64,000 bases of DNA, from NCBI GenBank assembly GCA_905220665.1, contig CAJNAR010000152.1, forward strand, positions 992,001 through 1,056,000. Reading direction: 5' to 3'. The position numbers were made by a program, and so were the translations under genes. This document shows, piece after piece, positions 32,937 to 44,892 of the stretch. How positions within the stretch are numbered: position 1 is the stretch's first letter; every line of letters begins with the position of its first letter. Below the pieces are notes generated by a model, which saw only the letters and a list, made by a program, of their open reading frames with translations, was not told the origin of the DNA and searched no databases. This stretch comes from Albugo candida. Its lineage: Eukaryota > Oomycota > Peronosporomycetes > Albuginales > Albuginaceae.

Positions 32937-34810
32937 CATGTAATGTCAGAATCTTCAGCATGGGCTTTGTGTCCAATGTGCTCTACATCATCAACACTTT
33001 GCCTGGATTTGTAATCTCCAGCGTTTGGCTTCTTCAACAACATTTGTAATTGCTTAGTCACTAGTGGATAGGTGGTATAATCGTCCACTTGGCACTTTGA
33101 GTTGACGCACTTTACTTCAATATTTCCAGTTTTCACAAGTTCACGAACGAATAGATGATAAATGTCGATGTGCTTTGCTCGACTTTGATACCCATCATTC
33201 TTTGCAATAGCAATTGCACTCGGATTGTCCTCATCCACAGTAATGACGGACTCCTACTGAATGATCAAATCTTCCAGAAGACAATTGATCCATGTGACCT
33301 TTTGTACACAAGAGATAGTTCAACATATTCTGCTTCGGCGGTACTGAAAGCAACAACTCTTTGTAATCTTGACTTCAAAAGGACAGGTTACCAATTCATC
33401 ATAACCATAATATCTGACATAGATCGGAATCTTTTTTTTCGATGTAGCCCAACCTGCGTCGCTATACGCACAAATTTGTACATCTGGATCAGATCGAAAC
33501 CAAATCTCACTTTTTTCGTTTCCTTTAGATATCGCAACACTCAACTTGCTGTATTTCAATGTTAAGTTTTCGAGATATCGAATTAGCTGACAAACAGCAA
33601 ATGTAATATCAGGTCGTGCCCCATTCGTAATGTACAGTACAATAATGATCCAACCAACGAAGTAACAGGTCGCTTCTTCATCCGTGGGTCTTTAAGCTCA
33701 CTTTTCGTCAATGACTGACCCTCAACTGTTGGGATGTATACTGGTTTCGAGTCAACTTGTTTGAACTTTCCGATCATTCTCGAAATGCATGCTGTCTGCG
33801 AGATCTTCATTACTCTCTTACTTTGACTATACTCAGCGTCCACGCCAAGGATGTAACTCAACTGACGAAGTTTTTTTTTAGCAAAAACTCTTTCTTCAAT
33901 TGTAACAGAATGTTGTTAATCCCTCCCAAACTTTCTGATCCTATCAGCAAATCGGCAACATACAAAACAATGTATGTGGAGTCATGTTCCGCATGTTGAG
34001 CAAAATGCAAGTCCTGTTGTGCTGTCTATTCAACTCCAGTTTTGTATCAAATATATTTTAGATCAACTTGTACCATGTAATAACTGCTTGCTTTAGGCCA
34101 TATAAAGTTCGGTTCAACTTGTAAACGTGGTTCGGCTAAATCAATACTCCTTCCGGTGGCCAATTCAATGAATATTCTTCCCGAGTTCCATTAAGAAATG
34201 CCGTATTCAAATCATATTTCTGCACATGATAGCCTCGGAGACAGCACAATGCCAAGAATACACGAATTGACTTGCAACAAGAGAGTATGTGTGAAAGTAG
34301 TCTACACCTGGGGTTTGTTGATGACCAAGTGCAACAAGTCTTGCTCTATAACGTTCGATTTCTCCTTTGTCATTCTTCTTGATTGAAAATACCGTTTGAT
34401 GCCTATCATCTCCTGACTTGGTGAGCGTTTTACCACGGTCCAAACTGATTTTCCCCAAAGCTGCCAATTCCTCTTTGATAACTTCAAACTACTGCTCCGC
34501 TTCTGGTGATAACTGTAATTTTGATAGTAACTTGGTACTTCCAATGCTGCATTATCTTCTTCATCCTTAAATCTGTATCTTTTCTTTAATCGTCCATTAT
34601 TTTTAACTGAATCGCTCTCATAGGGACGAATGCGCCTGACGGAATATTGTTCGTGAGTTCTAATTGCGGATTCCTTCCCAAATTGTGTCGTCTAGAATGC
34701 GTATCACAACCACGATCTTCATCACCATATCTTCTCTCCCTCAGCACCATAGCCGTATTGGTGAAAACGTCTGTTGAAGCACTATAATCAGTATCCATAT
34801 CGCGCATTGT
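32937..34810 (-). pseudogene. Copia RT and RNase H
   Basis: Minus-strand pieces: RARLVALGHQQTPGVDYFHT (about 34,360), MSYILGVDAEYSQSKRVMKI (33,861), ISRMIGKFKQVDSKPVYIP, KRPVTSLVGSLLYCTLRMG, PDVQICAYSDAGWATSKKK (about 33,480) and NPSAIAIAKNDGYQSRAKHI (33,230). They appear in the normal copia order but in several frames, with stops between them. Confidence 0.85.
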
Positions 34811-36840
34811 GACAACTTCGAGCTGCGATGAAGATGGTTGATGAGTTTCTTCAATTCAACATCAACTTGAATGTTCTGTACATTAATATCAACTTTTACA
34901 TCCTCATCATGTTCGCATCAATACTCGTACCATACTTCTATGCCAAATGACCATCCACCACTTTGGACGTTCTTAATTTTATTCGATTCTTCGAATATAG
35001 CTTTTGCACTACCACTACTTTGCTTGTTCTGGAACCGATCACTCAATAACCTTTTTCATCACTCGCGTATCCGACAACATACAAGTAAATACTTTGTCAA
35101 GTTTTTGGCTCTTTGCTTTGTCGATGTGTGCAAAACCCTTTGAACCAAAAATACACAAGTTGCTCAAATTTGGTCTAGTCTCAATGCAAAATATAATAGA
35201 TGTCTTGTACTCCCATACACTGCTGCATTAATTGCTTCCCCTACCACTGCTTGTCGACACTTTTCCATGCTAACATTGATCGAGCTCGCTCAATCAGTGT
35301 ACTATTATTTAGCTAGGCCAAACCGTTTTGTTAAGGCGAGTACGATACAGTTTTTTGATGTATAATTCCGGTGTGTCGACATGAAAAAATGGACTTTTGT
35401 CGATGTATTGCGCCCCCTTCCCCGTTCGTTTCTGATACACTTGATCCTTTTGTTCTTTGATTCTCCATCAAAGCTTTATATTCCACAAACTTGCTTCAAT
35501 CTTCGATGCGACGAAATAGACCACAGTATATCTGGGAGTAATCGTCGATAAACGTGACAACATACTTTGTACCCGCCAGGATCCATTACGTGGCTGTGTA
35601 CAAGTTCAAGAAATACTAATTTCTGATCTTACCATCCTCTGATTTTGAGAACGATTTAGGATTTAATCTATACATCTTGCACACATTTGGTGATCATCAT
35701 GTTCTTTCGCATTCACATTCCGTCAACACATTCACTAACACCGATATATGCCCAAGACGAGTAATTCTAAATCTTGTTCCGAGTTTTCTTGACTGGCGTT
35801 CTCCACTCTGATTGAATATAACAATACGTATAGCTTGTCTCTTTCTTGAGATTTGCCACCGTTGACCGTTCTTCATGATGCTGCACCATTGTGTACCAAA
35901 ATTGAGTTTGAGTCCTCTTGACATCAAAACTGATACTGAAAGCGGTCTTCGATCCATGCCTGATACTAATAGATCATCATAGGTTTTTATTCGCTCTCCA
36001 TTTCCAGTGTAATAAGAACGATTACAGCTTTTGTGGCTGTAAGTTGAAGGCCATTTGATACAGTGATTTGAATTGATGATTTCAGTGGCTTGAAATCCGT
36101 GAATTCTTGTACAAATGGACTCATATGACTGCTGGCACCATTTTATAGTAACCAATTCATTTCATAATGTTGTTTGACGCCATAAAACGCCTGTTCTACT
36201 CGGTCACTGTCTTCGGTTTTGTCGACACTCAGAAATTCTATGATCAGTACGTCCGCGTCCAAAGCACTTCGCTAAACTTCTGTGCTGTCAGTTTATGGTT
36301 TTCTCTTTTTTTTTCTGAACTGCATGGTTGCTTCCAAAGCAAGTACCCTGGACCTCTTCCGTTGCAGCGATCCATATTATCGATGGATCATCTCCTTCGC
36401 TTGCATCATATCCATGATAAATTGTTCGTCTTGACCCATGCTGTCTCTAATCGCAGCCATTCTTTGTACATATCTCCTCGACTTTTATGAGATGTTCCAA
36501 TGTGTTCCCTCCCTTTTCCATCCTGAAATCGTGCTCTTGTCGTCTTATTTGTATACGATTGTGCGTGTTCGCGAAACAAAATGCTTTCTGCTTAATTTAT
36601 CACGCTTCAGCTGTAGTTGCAGCCGAACAAATCAATGACTGGAAGTTAGGGATGACCTTGGTTGCAATGATGGCAAAGGCCTTAACATTATTGACTTTCC
36701 ACATTTCTATTGCCGGATCGACCTCAATTAAAATCTACAATGCCTCAATATGTTCGTTGAGGTTCTTCCTTGCTAAGATCATCCGAGCATTAGACTCCCA
36801 TATAAAATAATTGTATTCATGCAAAACATTCGTGATATTC
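34811..36840 (-). pseudogene. Copia gag to integrase, heavily degraded
   Basis: This two-kilobase stretch occupies the gag, protease and integrase positions of the minus-strand copia. Only short pieces remain legible, such as a start region near 36,840 next to the primer site and integrase-like fragments around 35.2-35.6 kb. No open frame longer than about 150 codons matches a domain with confidence. Confidence 0.55.
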
Positions 36841-36987
36841 CATCGTTTGGGCTCATAACCTGGTGGTAAAGAACCTTGCGGAGGAGATGGTTTGGGGCAC
36901 GACGTTGGAGAAATATGGAAAGTACGTTTATTGAGTATAAGATTGCTAAAAACAGCACCCTACCAAAAAGATTGTCGTTTTTTATAT

Positions 36988-37758
36988 GGGTATTGATATC
37001 CCGACAACTTTTTTTTTAATTCAACATGCCTAGTTGAATTATTACTCTCACGACTTTTTCTTTTTTGCAAAATACATACATGCTTTTACATTTCAAAGTA
37101 CTTACATCCATACACACCCAAACTGTTGCTCCAACAGCTCCAATCAAACATTATTTGTGATTGGCTAATACACAGAATGTTTCATCTGTGATAGGCTATT
37201 ACTTCTCACAATTTCCATTTGACACATTGAGCATCGGACACAGGGAAATGCAGGTGCACCAATTGCGGAAAATCGGCCATAACAAGCGGTATTGCGAAAT
37301 TCCGGTTACAAGGTTAGATTCAGAACAAGCTTTAGTAAAAAATTAGATAACCCTCCTTCATAGAATTATTTCTTTACACATTCTACTTTCGGTCGTTAGT
37401 GTATAATGACTTTACGACGCATTATAGCTTAGCAAACTGGGAATGAATCGTCTACTAGTGATTAATGTTTAGCTCAGTTGAAATAATCTTTCTCTACTAG
37501 ATTTAGCCTTAGGCGTGAATAACTTCTATTAGTTAAAAATGTGAACTTACTTATTTTTCCAAAATTGTGGAAGTAATAATTCAAGTAGGCATGACGTATT
37601 CTAAATTGCAAATAAATGTAATTTAGGAAAAAACTTGTCGGGATATCAATACCACTGATTACTGATCCAAAAAAGTTGTGGGAGTCATAATCTAAGTAGG
37701 CATGATGTAATTTAAAAAAAAATGTAATTAAAAAAAGGCTGTCGGGATATCAATACCC
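36988..37758. mobile_element. 771-bp non-autonomous inverted-repeat element
   Basis: Ends GGGTATTGATATCCCGACA and its exact inverse, flanked on both sides by TTTTATAT (36,980-36,987 and 37,759-37,766), a perfect 8-bp target duplication. The inverted similarity continues inward for about 70 bp (ctaggcatg; aataattcaa). The right end is doubled: a second inverse terminus ends at about 37,654, about 100 bp inside the real one. There is no coding sequence. The GGG start, the ATTG.TAT spacing and the 8-bp duplication resemble the MULE at 15,977-18,516, so a MULE-type transposase may have moved it (inference). Confidence 0.88.
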
Positions 37759-37831
37759 TTTTATATTTGAAATTTTAATTGTCGACGCGCTCCCTTCCCA
37801 TACACTTCTTTCAATTCCCACAAATAAAACC

Positions 37832-38733
37832 ATGGCCAGTCAAACTATGGAAACGAAAACCTTGTCGATTGAGGGTAGAAGCCGTCTGGTTGGAATTAAG
37901 TCGACTGGTCAGAAAACTCCCTTGATTGCAGCTCATTTCGGAATCAGTCAAAGACAAGTACAGCGCGTTGTGAAGCACTACCGCAATGAATCCAGTGTTA
38001 TTCCCAACAAATGTCCAGGACGACCAAAATAACTTGATGACAGGGATGTTAGGCACTTCGTCCGCAAAGTGGAGAAAGATAGGCGGGCAACACTTCAAGA
38101 TATCATAAACAAAATGACTGTCCAAGTCAGCCCGTCAACAACAAGAAGGCGACTTCATAGAACTGGATTATTTTCTCGCGTAGCGCCCAAGAAGCCATTA
38201 ATCCGCGAGAATTTCCGCAAGCCGCTTGTCTGAAGAACAGCCTATGAGAGGTACAATCTAGACTGTCTAGCACCCTCTTTCAAATCAGGACGAAAATTTG
38301 TGAAGGTCTGGGGTGCCTTTCAAGGAGAAAAAAAGAGTTGATTGATTCGCATGGGTCCAAATCGGCCGACAGCAGTTGACTTTCTTGAACAAGTCTATGA
38401 TATTGAAGTGGGAAGATTTTAGGCTGAGCTCAATGGTCCATTGCTAATGCCCCTAAGAAATGGAAGGATGAAAGTGGCATTGCAAAGCTGAATTGGCCAC
38501 CGAATTCCGCAGGCCTGAACCCAATCCAACATGTGTGGGCGAGAGTCAAAGATCAGGTCCAGAAGTTTCCCATGGCAAAAAAACGAAAAAGAATTGTCGC
38601 ATCAAATTCAAGATTTTTGGTCCAAAGTGATGAAGAATAGTTGCAAAGATTAGTCTACACCCTCCATTGCCGAATTTAGGCAGTTTTTGCTTCAAATGGT
38701 GGATCAAGTCGATGGTAGCATAACCCATATCTA
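37832..38733 (+). pseudogene. Tc1/mariner-family transposase relic
   Basis: The N-terminal helix-turn-helix region is readable: STGQKTPLIAAHFGISQRQV, QRVVKHYRNES and a GRPK hinge. After an in-frame TAA the frame continues DDRDVRHFVRKVEKDRRATL, QVSPSTTRRRLHRTGLFSRV and an APKKPLIREN block, then KFVKVWGAFQ, as in Tc1-like elements. The final part has LNWPPNSAGLNPIQHVW-like sequence near 38,500 (the D(E) catalytic region) in shifted frames. At least four stops make it non-functional. No terminal repeats were found. Confidence 0.78.
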
Positions 38734-38919
38734 ATATTAATAAAATGTCTACAATCTAATCTATATCAATTATATTTCTGGTAAACACTTCTTCATATGC
38801 ATTAGAACGAGTACTGAATGTTTGAGAGGCATTGAGCTAGAGATGGATGTGTAACTGTGGTTGAAGTGCGCTGGGTTGGTTCTAAATAATATAGATAATA
38901 AAATGACAATCTTCTTGGT

Positions 38920-38995
38920 ATTGTACAGTATATGTGATGTTAGAATCTTCAGCATGGCCTTTAGTGTCCAATGTGGTCTAAATCATCAGCACAAA
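38920..38995 (-). mobile_element. Scrap of copia 3' end
   Basis: A short stretch (gaatcttcagcatggcctttagtg and its neighbours) matches the RNase H end next to the LTR in the copia pieces at 7.44 and 32.95 kb. No other part of the element remains beside it. Confidence 0.7.
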
Positions 38996-39249
38996 GATTC
39001 TCTAGTTTATGCTCATCTAGGCGCGACCCTAGTATGCTTCGGTTAGCGAGATCGCCTACAGGAGAGGGAAAGGCCAGAGTTACTGAATACTGCCGAGCCG
39101 ATTAGATTCGGTTTTATCCATTCTAATAAAGAGGATCGTTCACAAGAAGGTGATGTCAGTAAGCTATCTCAGGAGGAGTTGTGAGTGACTGTGAAATTTT
39201 TGAAGGAGCAATTATAGAATCAATTCAGAATACCCGTGTGGCTTGTATC

Positions 39250-40960
39250 AAACATCGAACAAAAATGAGAATTTGCAAGTATTAACTGATGCGATCGGAT
39301 TCGAACTTACGGAAGAAGATCAAGTGAGATATTTCGTGGAAGCTAAAATATCTGATAATTTAAGAGGTGTGAAACTCAAGAAAGTCATGGGGACGTTCAG
39401 ATGAGGCGAGAGTATGATGGGAACTTACAAATGGATGGTCTCACCCGCAACTTTATGAACGTCCTGAATGAGCAGTACATGGAAAATGCTGACGAGAATG
39501 AGCCAAAACGTTGCATACATTATCTAGTGAATGCGCTAAGACAACCGATGATGCAAGATTTGCTGAGATCAGAATTATATCGACATGCCAATTGAAGATA
39601 CAGAGCGGGTATATCTTGATCTGTGGCTTGGTTGAGGACCCAAGTTATGCGATTCGCTATATTGCGTCGTTCCTTATGTCAATGACATCACATCAGAAGC
39701 AGGAAGTAAACGTAAGGATGTGTCTCACATACCTCATCCTAATGGGGCAAAAAAGGCAACGACGGGAGGACGACACACATATATGAACCCTGGACATATA
39801 AACGTAGTTAGAAAAGACCGAAAACCTCCATGGAAGAGAAAGCAAAAGAAATCTACACGACAACGAAAATGTCTTCATTGTCGGTAGGTTGACCATACGT
39901 TTTAATGCTGTCCCTACTGTAATTCCGCTAAAGCACAGAAAATATGGCGGAACTACAAACTTTAGTGAAATGCCAAAACAGTCGGTGGAGTAGAAGAAGT
40001 CGGCAGAACTCCGATTTCGAGGCAGGAATTGGAATGAAGAAGATCTCCTTTTTAGCAGACAGACTTCACGGAGTTCTTATTACTCTTTTCAGCAAATTTG
40101 TTGATGGAGTGAAGTGCGCATGGAAACGCCTGAACAAACCGATTAAGTTGATGATTGTCTCTTAAGATATAGATGATATCCGCGAAGAAGCTAATCTTCA
40201 ACTCGAATTCACAACTCCAGAAGGGCACCTGCGACCAGCAAATGTCGAATGTATGGTACTACCATGCAAACTGATAAGATGGATGGGGAATGAATTATAT
40301 GAGTCCAATAGGATTCTGTCCTCGTCGTCTGTTGGTGGAATCTCGTCGAAAATGTTCTAATTTGCAGTCAGAAGACGACATCATGAGCTCGTTGGAGGCA
40401 CTTATGAGTGCAGGCACTGACAAAACTGAATAGGATGTATCATTTGAGGTAAAGAGTGAAAAGCAGCAGTGCTACACTTGCTTTTTCGTATTATGGTGAC
40501 ACACCTAGACAGCGATTCTATGTGATTGTTACACTACGCACCCATCATAGCGATCCAAATCATGACGAATAACAGGTATTGAATCAATTTAAGCTCAATA
40601 CAGAAGAGACGCGAGCGGCCAGATATCATGCGGATGCGTAAAAACGTTGGACATTCTACTACAAATATGCACGCTCTGCTTTAGAGTTTTACTGGAAAGA
40701 AATCCGCATGTGAATTTGGCTCCTTTATCAGAGAGAGCTGATGAGGGAGTGGATCCAGTGCGATGTAAGGCACGGCAATATACTTTAGAGCATGGTGAGT
40801 TTCTGGAAAAACACACGAAAGGGCTTGATTTACAAACGAGTGAAGGCGATGGTGTTCTCTACCCCCAATTGTAAGAAGAATTGGTATGAATCAGTTCCTC
40901 ATGGCGGTTGACGCACAGTAGGTCAAAGAACGAACGGAACGTTGATAACGATTGATTTGG
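39250..40960 (+). pseudogene. Third gypsy relic: gag, protease, RT start
   Basis: Gag-like peptides LTDAIGFELTEEDQVRYFVE and EPKRCIHYLVNALRQPMMQD are followed near 39,870 by a knuckle C-x2-C-x4-H-x4-C that contains two stop codons (CLHC...DH...CC). A protease-like region reads LQLEFTTPEGHLRPANVECM (about 40,200), and the RT entry block reads VRCKARQYTLEHGEFLEKHT (40,770-40,820). The order is that of a Ty3/gypsy element. No LTRs were identified. The left 250 bp (38,996-39,250) are unassigned. Confidence 0.65.
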
Positions 40961-40984
40961 GCTGACGGCCCCTAGTCGGGATTA

Positions 40985-41705
40985 TATTTCATTTCTTACC
41001 GATTTGGGGTTGCCGCTCCCACGAGAGTATGAATATGTCGTAGTGAGAGATTTGCTTTTCTGCAAAGAGATATTCGGAAACGAATTATCTAAAGATTAGA
41101 CTGAATGATCGTTTAGGCTATGAGGACATGGACAAGGCTTGTTGATCAGAATTCTTGTCCTTTATAAAGACAAGCATTCGAATTGAAACCGAAAGAATAT
41201 GAATTTTGCATAAAAGAAGCTCTGTTGTGCGAGCGAATTGTTTCGGAGGAAGAGGTTAAGAACGAACCTGCCAGAGTCTGCATACCAGCTTACATTCCAG
41301 TCCGTCAGCTAGAGAAGAGCTTTGGCAATTGGTTTGTATGGTCAACTAAATGCGCAATAGCGTTCCACGGTACAATCACATGAATCGGCCACCCATAAAA
41401 GTGCTGGGAAAGGATCATAAAGCCGTAGTTGAACGTATAATACGGAGAGCGCTACGCATCTTTTTAACCGAGGTGGGAAGTCGAAGACGCCGCGCTTGCG
41501 GGTGTTGAAAAGTCTCTGGCTCAGATGTTTTCGGTTGAACAATACGGATTCTACTACTGTAGTAAACGGCTGTACAGATGCATTTTCATTGGATTAAACA
41601 GCAGTTATCCAAAGATCCCTTTCCAATAAATGTATCGTAATTTACAATTTTAAGAGCATCCTACTCAAATGTTCCTTAGTGGCTTATTCACCGGGCCACA
41701 ACTAC
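40985..41705 (+). other. Coding-like remnant of unknown origin
   Basis: Successive frames read FLTDLGLPLPREYEYVVVRD then LLFCKEIFGNELSKD, RLGYEDMDKACC-type sequence, CIKEALLCERIVSEEEVKNE and LEKSFGNWFVWSTKCAIAFH, then KVLGKDHKAVVERIIRRALR. The residue composition looks like real protein, but I recognise no family. It could be the rest of the adjacent gypsy relic or a decayed host gene. A LINE is inserted at its right end. Confidence 0.35.
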
Positions 41706-41719
41706 ACTGATCCATCGCA

Positions 41720-43082
41720 TAGCGTATCCACTCGACGATTGGTCTCATCACTTGGATTATACCAACCACAAGTGGCAGATCATTTTATGTGGGAGTAAAA
41801 AGCACGGAAAGGAAACATTATTTTCTATCTAATCCACGCTCACAACTTTCACGAATCGTCTGGAAACCTCCCGAACCAACCAAGAGTCATTCGATTTCGA
41901 CACATTGGTCATCACAGGAGAGATCGGAAGCACTGGATTCCGAACGAATTCGAACTTTTATGGCTACATCACGGCATCTTCGAAACGTGTATTACCAATT
42001 TTCGAGGATTTACAGTTTCGTCTAGCCTTTCGGATGTTGCCAGTTCGATCTCGTTTCTGGTTCTTAAAGGATATTCAGCCCGACATTATATTGTGCACGC
42101 AGACTTCGTGTGGGGCAGTGGAATCCGATCAACATCTCTTTTTAGAGCGCGATCACACGGCACAGTTATGGAGGGAGTTACTCCCTAGTTGGGATCAGTT
42201 TTTCTCCTCTCGACCACGTTGGACGCATATTGCATGTGCAATCGTACCAACACTACGGTCGGATTGGAAAGAATATTTAGCAATTATATCGGATTTGTGG
42301 CTTGCATTGCAAGCGGTGACACTGCACTTCGTCTGGACAGATCGGAATCGTCGTTTGTTCGATCAGCGATCAGCAACTCCGACAGTTCCAGCACTTTCCG
42401 TGATCTACACCACGTTTAGTGCGCACGTTCGGTACTTTCGAAGACAGTGTTACGACCACGAGGAACGCATTCGGCTTGCAAAGGTACTGGATCAACTCGC
42501 AACGCAAGGATCATTTGGTGGATTTTTCAGAAGTCGAAGATCATTGCTGCGGGTACGGCACAGACAAGTCAAAATGCAAGTGCAACTCAGATCCTAGTCC
42601 TAGTTGGCTGGTTATACTCACCGTAGTGTGGCGCACACCAATTAGACCGAAGAAGAGCATGAAACCATCAACAAAAAATTTCAACTTATTGCGGAAGCGT
42701 ATGGAATTCTCCCCGATGAAGAGAAACGTGAGCGGTACGATCGTGGAGAAGACGTCACCGGCAACCAACAAGAACAGCACCATCCGTTCGGTAGAGGCAA
42801 TCCTTTCCGAGGCTCACACGTTTTTCAACAAGGCGGACAAACCTTTCATTTCACATTCAATTGATACAACTTTACAGCTTTACAGCATTCACAAAAAGCT
42901 GGACACAGTCTCGTATTAAGGATGCTGATGCTACTACGGTACGGGATTATCAACGAGACGACATCGTATCATCTCTCACAGGTATTTCACGAAACGATTT
43001 TTATATGTATAAATGTTATTTAAGTTAGCCTAGGCAACTAGAGAAGTCACTTAGTCTAATTCAAGTAATATAGACACCTTCA
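41720..43082 (+). mobile_element. 5'-truncated LINE with 14-bp target duplication
   Basis: This matches the last 1.15 kb or so of the LINE at 50.6-57.6 kb (from gcgtatccactcgacgattgg to the shared 3' end gactagttta-type tail near tagaca-ccttca). ACTGATCCATCGCA occurs at both borders (41,706-41,719 and 43,083-43,096), a perfect 14-bp duplication typical of target-primed insertion. There is no poly(A) tail. It keeps a 231-codon frame (41,905-42,597) with the C-terminal zinc-binding region: FRMLPVRSRFWFLKDIQPD, CGAVESDQHLFLERDHTAQLW. Confidence 0.9.
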
Positions 43083-43096
43083 ACTGATCCATCGCA

Positions 43097-43315
43097 GAGA
43101 ACAAAGCCTATCCCATTGTCGCAATATTCAGGGAAGCAATTTTCTTCTGCATCGACCCCGTCATTTTGATTCATATACCGACCATCCAAGTCTCTGTTAG
43201 ATTTCAACGGGTGGCGGCAATTGTAGTGGGTGGTCACCGTGGGTCCTAAACAATATAAACCCCTATTGTGTATGCGATGAAAGATATGCGAAAGGATGTA
43301 TATTTCTTTCTTCAA
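43097..43315 (-). other. Possible exon of a cysteine-containing protein
   Basis: On the minus strand, after a possible acceptor (ttgtttag near 43,245), the frame reads TTHYNCRHPLKSNRDLDGRY and AEENCFPEYCDNGIGFVLCD before running into the LINE target site. Five cysteines within 60 residues and a potential splice site suggest a host exon. No start or second exon could be built. Confidence 0.25.
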
Positions 43316-43319
43316 CCTT

Positions 43320-44300
43320 GTTTGCCTTGCGCCACGTATGGTTCTATGCCCCAGTGGTCAAGGAAGATCCCAGCAAATAATATTCCGTGAAATCTTCGCG
43401 CACAGCACATTCCGCTGCTTTTAATGATGGTCTGTTACGCTGTTTACCCTATTTGGTGTGTTCAAACAATGTGTTTGCGATAAAGGTACCCATTTACTAA
43501 CTTCCGAGATCTACGATATAAAAGGGCTCTTGGGACGGATCTCTATTATACCAGTGTACGATGTGCTTGGTCGAACAACTGATTCGTGAGCTTTTACGGT
43601 GCGCTGGAGTGCACCTCAGTGAGTGGCGACTTTAACCGTCTGATTGGTGTCAGGTCCTTCTGATATTCCTACCCATTTCAATTCACAGTCGCTTAACTAC
43701 GATGCGCAATGTTGCAACGATCACAGAATGACCAGTATGACTGCACTGCAGCTCAAAGATCGCATTGTGCTACAGTGAGAGTCACTCATCATCTCTTCAC
43801 TGCAAGATGTTCGTCGACGTCAAAGCGCTCACATTGAATGGATTGCTGTGTTTTTCGAAAGTTGACACTATGTCTTGTATACTGATGCCTGGAATCACGA
43901 ACATGCAAGCTCAGGACTAAATGAAATGGTCGAGCTGAATTAACGTCCACTGTATCAAACTGGATCTATGAATTTGGAATCTTTCTAGACTGGAAGCGCT
44001 CGAGGTCCATGCTTACAGACTCAAGTGTTTTACTGACCGTGAATTCAATTTCTGTGAGGATATTTTTTATGGTTTCTCACAATTCCGGGGATCATACTAC
44101 GGAAAAATTGCTTGGAAAGCGGTCGCGCGGCACGTGGGAGCGCTCTGAGTTGTGGCGTGGACTGAGCGGCGGATGAGAAAACTCTGCTGCCCTGGTGAAA
44201 CGATATTGCCTACTATACTAGGTGGGGACCAGCTCGTGGCCAACATTGCAAAACGTCAGGTCATCAATATTCCTTAGGGAAATGCAGCAAGTCAGCTAGT
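43320..44300. other. Unassigned region
   Basis: About 1 kb without open frames longer than 60 codons and without similarity to other parts of the window that I can see. Probably old transposable-element debris or intergenic DNA. Confidence 0.4.
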
Positions 44301-44303
44301 TGT

Positions 44304-44500
44304 TCGAGGCACATTGGCCCAAGCTCGTGCGCCGCTCAAGATCCTGCCTTCACCAACGAAACAGAGTAGGAACAGTAACCTTGGTAGAGGGCAGTAGTGT
44401 ACAGTGGCCTGCGTTTTATTTTACTAGATTTTCTAACATCTGGATCGAATAGATTTAGAGATCTGAAAGGTTTTTTAGATTGAAGAGATTAAGATTAACA
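44304..44500. repeat. LTR-like remnant related to 32,536-32,800
   Basis: It starts tgttcgaggcacattggccc and shares cagtggcctgc, ggaaca.taacct and agagatctgaaag-type blocks with the sequence near 32.5 kb. Its termini are not defined. The following 390 bp up to 44,890 include one uninformative short frame (44,651-44,836). Confidence 0.5.
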
Positions 44501-44892
44501 GAACTAATTCTCGACTGCGGAAGTCACTATCCAATCATACAGTTGGCATGCGAAACAGGTTCGAGCTCATTGATCCTCTATAAACATATTGTATTGGTAG
44601 CATATAGTGCATCTCACTAAGAACCAGCAACTTTAGCGGCCCTGGAAAAATTGCTAAGGCTTGGCCAAATTTACAAATTACACAGAAAACAAGACTTTGG
44701 CAACAAAGGGCATGCTCTAAGCTTCCCTTCGCAAGTCTCGGATTTTTATTATCTCAACTTTTCATGGAGCAGTAGCGGTGCAAAGTCGTCTGAATTTTGG
44801 CATCTTCCTAGTGTTGCAGAAAATTTGGCCGCCTAAACTATTATGTCAAATGTTAGTTTTCGAAGGATAATATTTCGTTTCGAAGGATAATA

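Larger units (their letters stand above)
32841..36957 (-). mobile_element. Copia-type element with very short LTRs
   Basis: Two copies of a 96-97 bp repeat (32,841-32,936 and 36,861-36,957), both containing gaaagtacgtttatt and ggaggagatgg, bound a minus-strand copia. A primer site ggttatgagccca lies directly inside the right copy. Gag lies at about 36.8-36.1 kb, integrase at 36.0-35.2 kb, RT at 34.8-33.3 kb and RNase H at 33.2-33.0 kb. It is the best reference for the older copia at 7.3/12.6-13.5 kb and for the scrap at 38.9 kb. All frames are interrupted. Confidence 0.83.
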
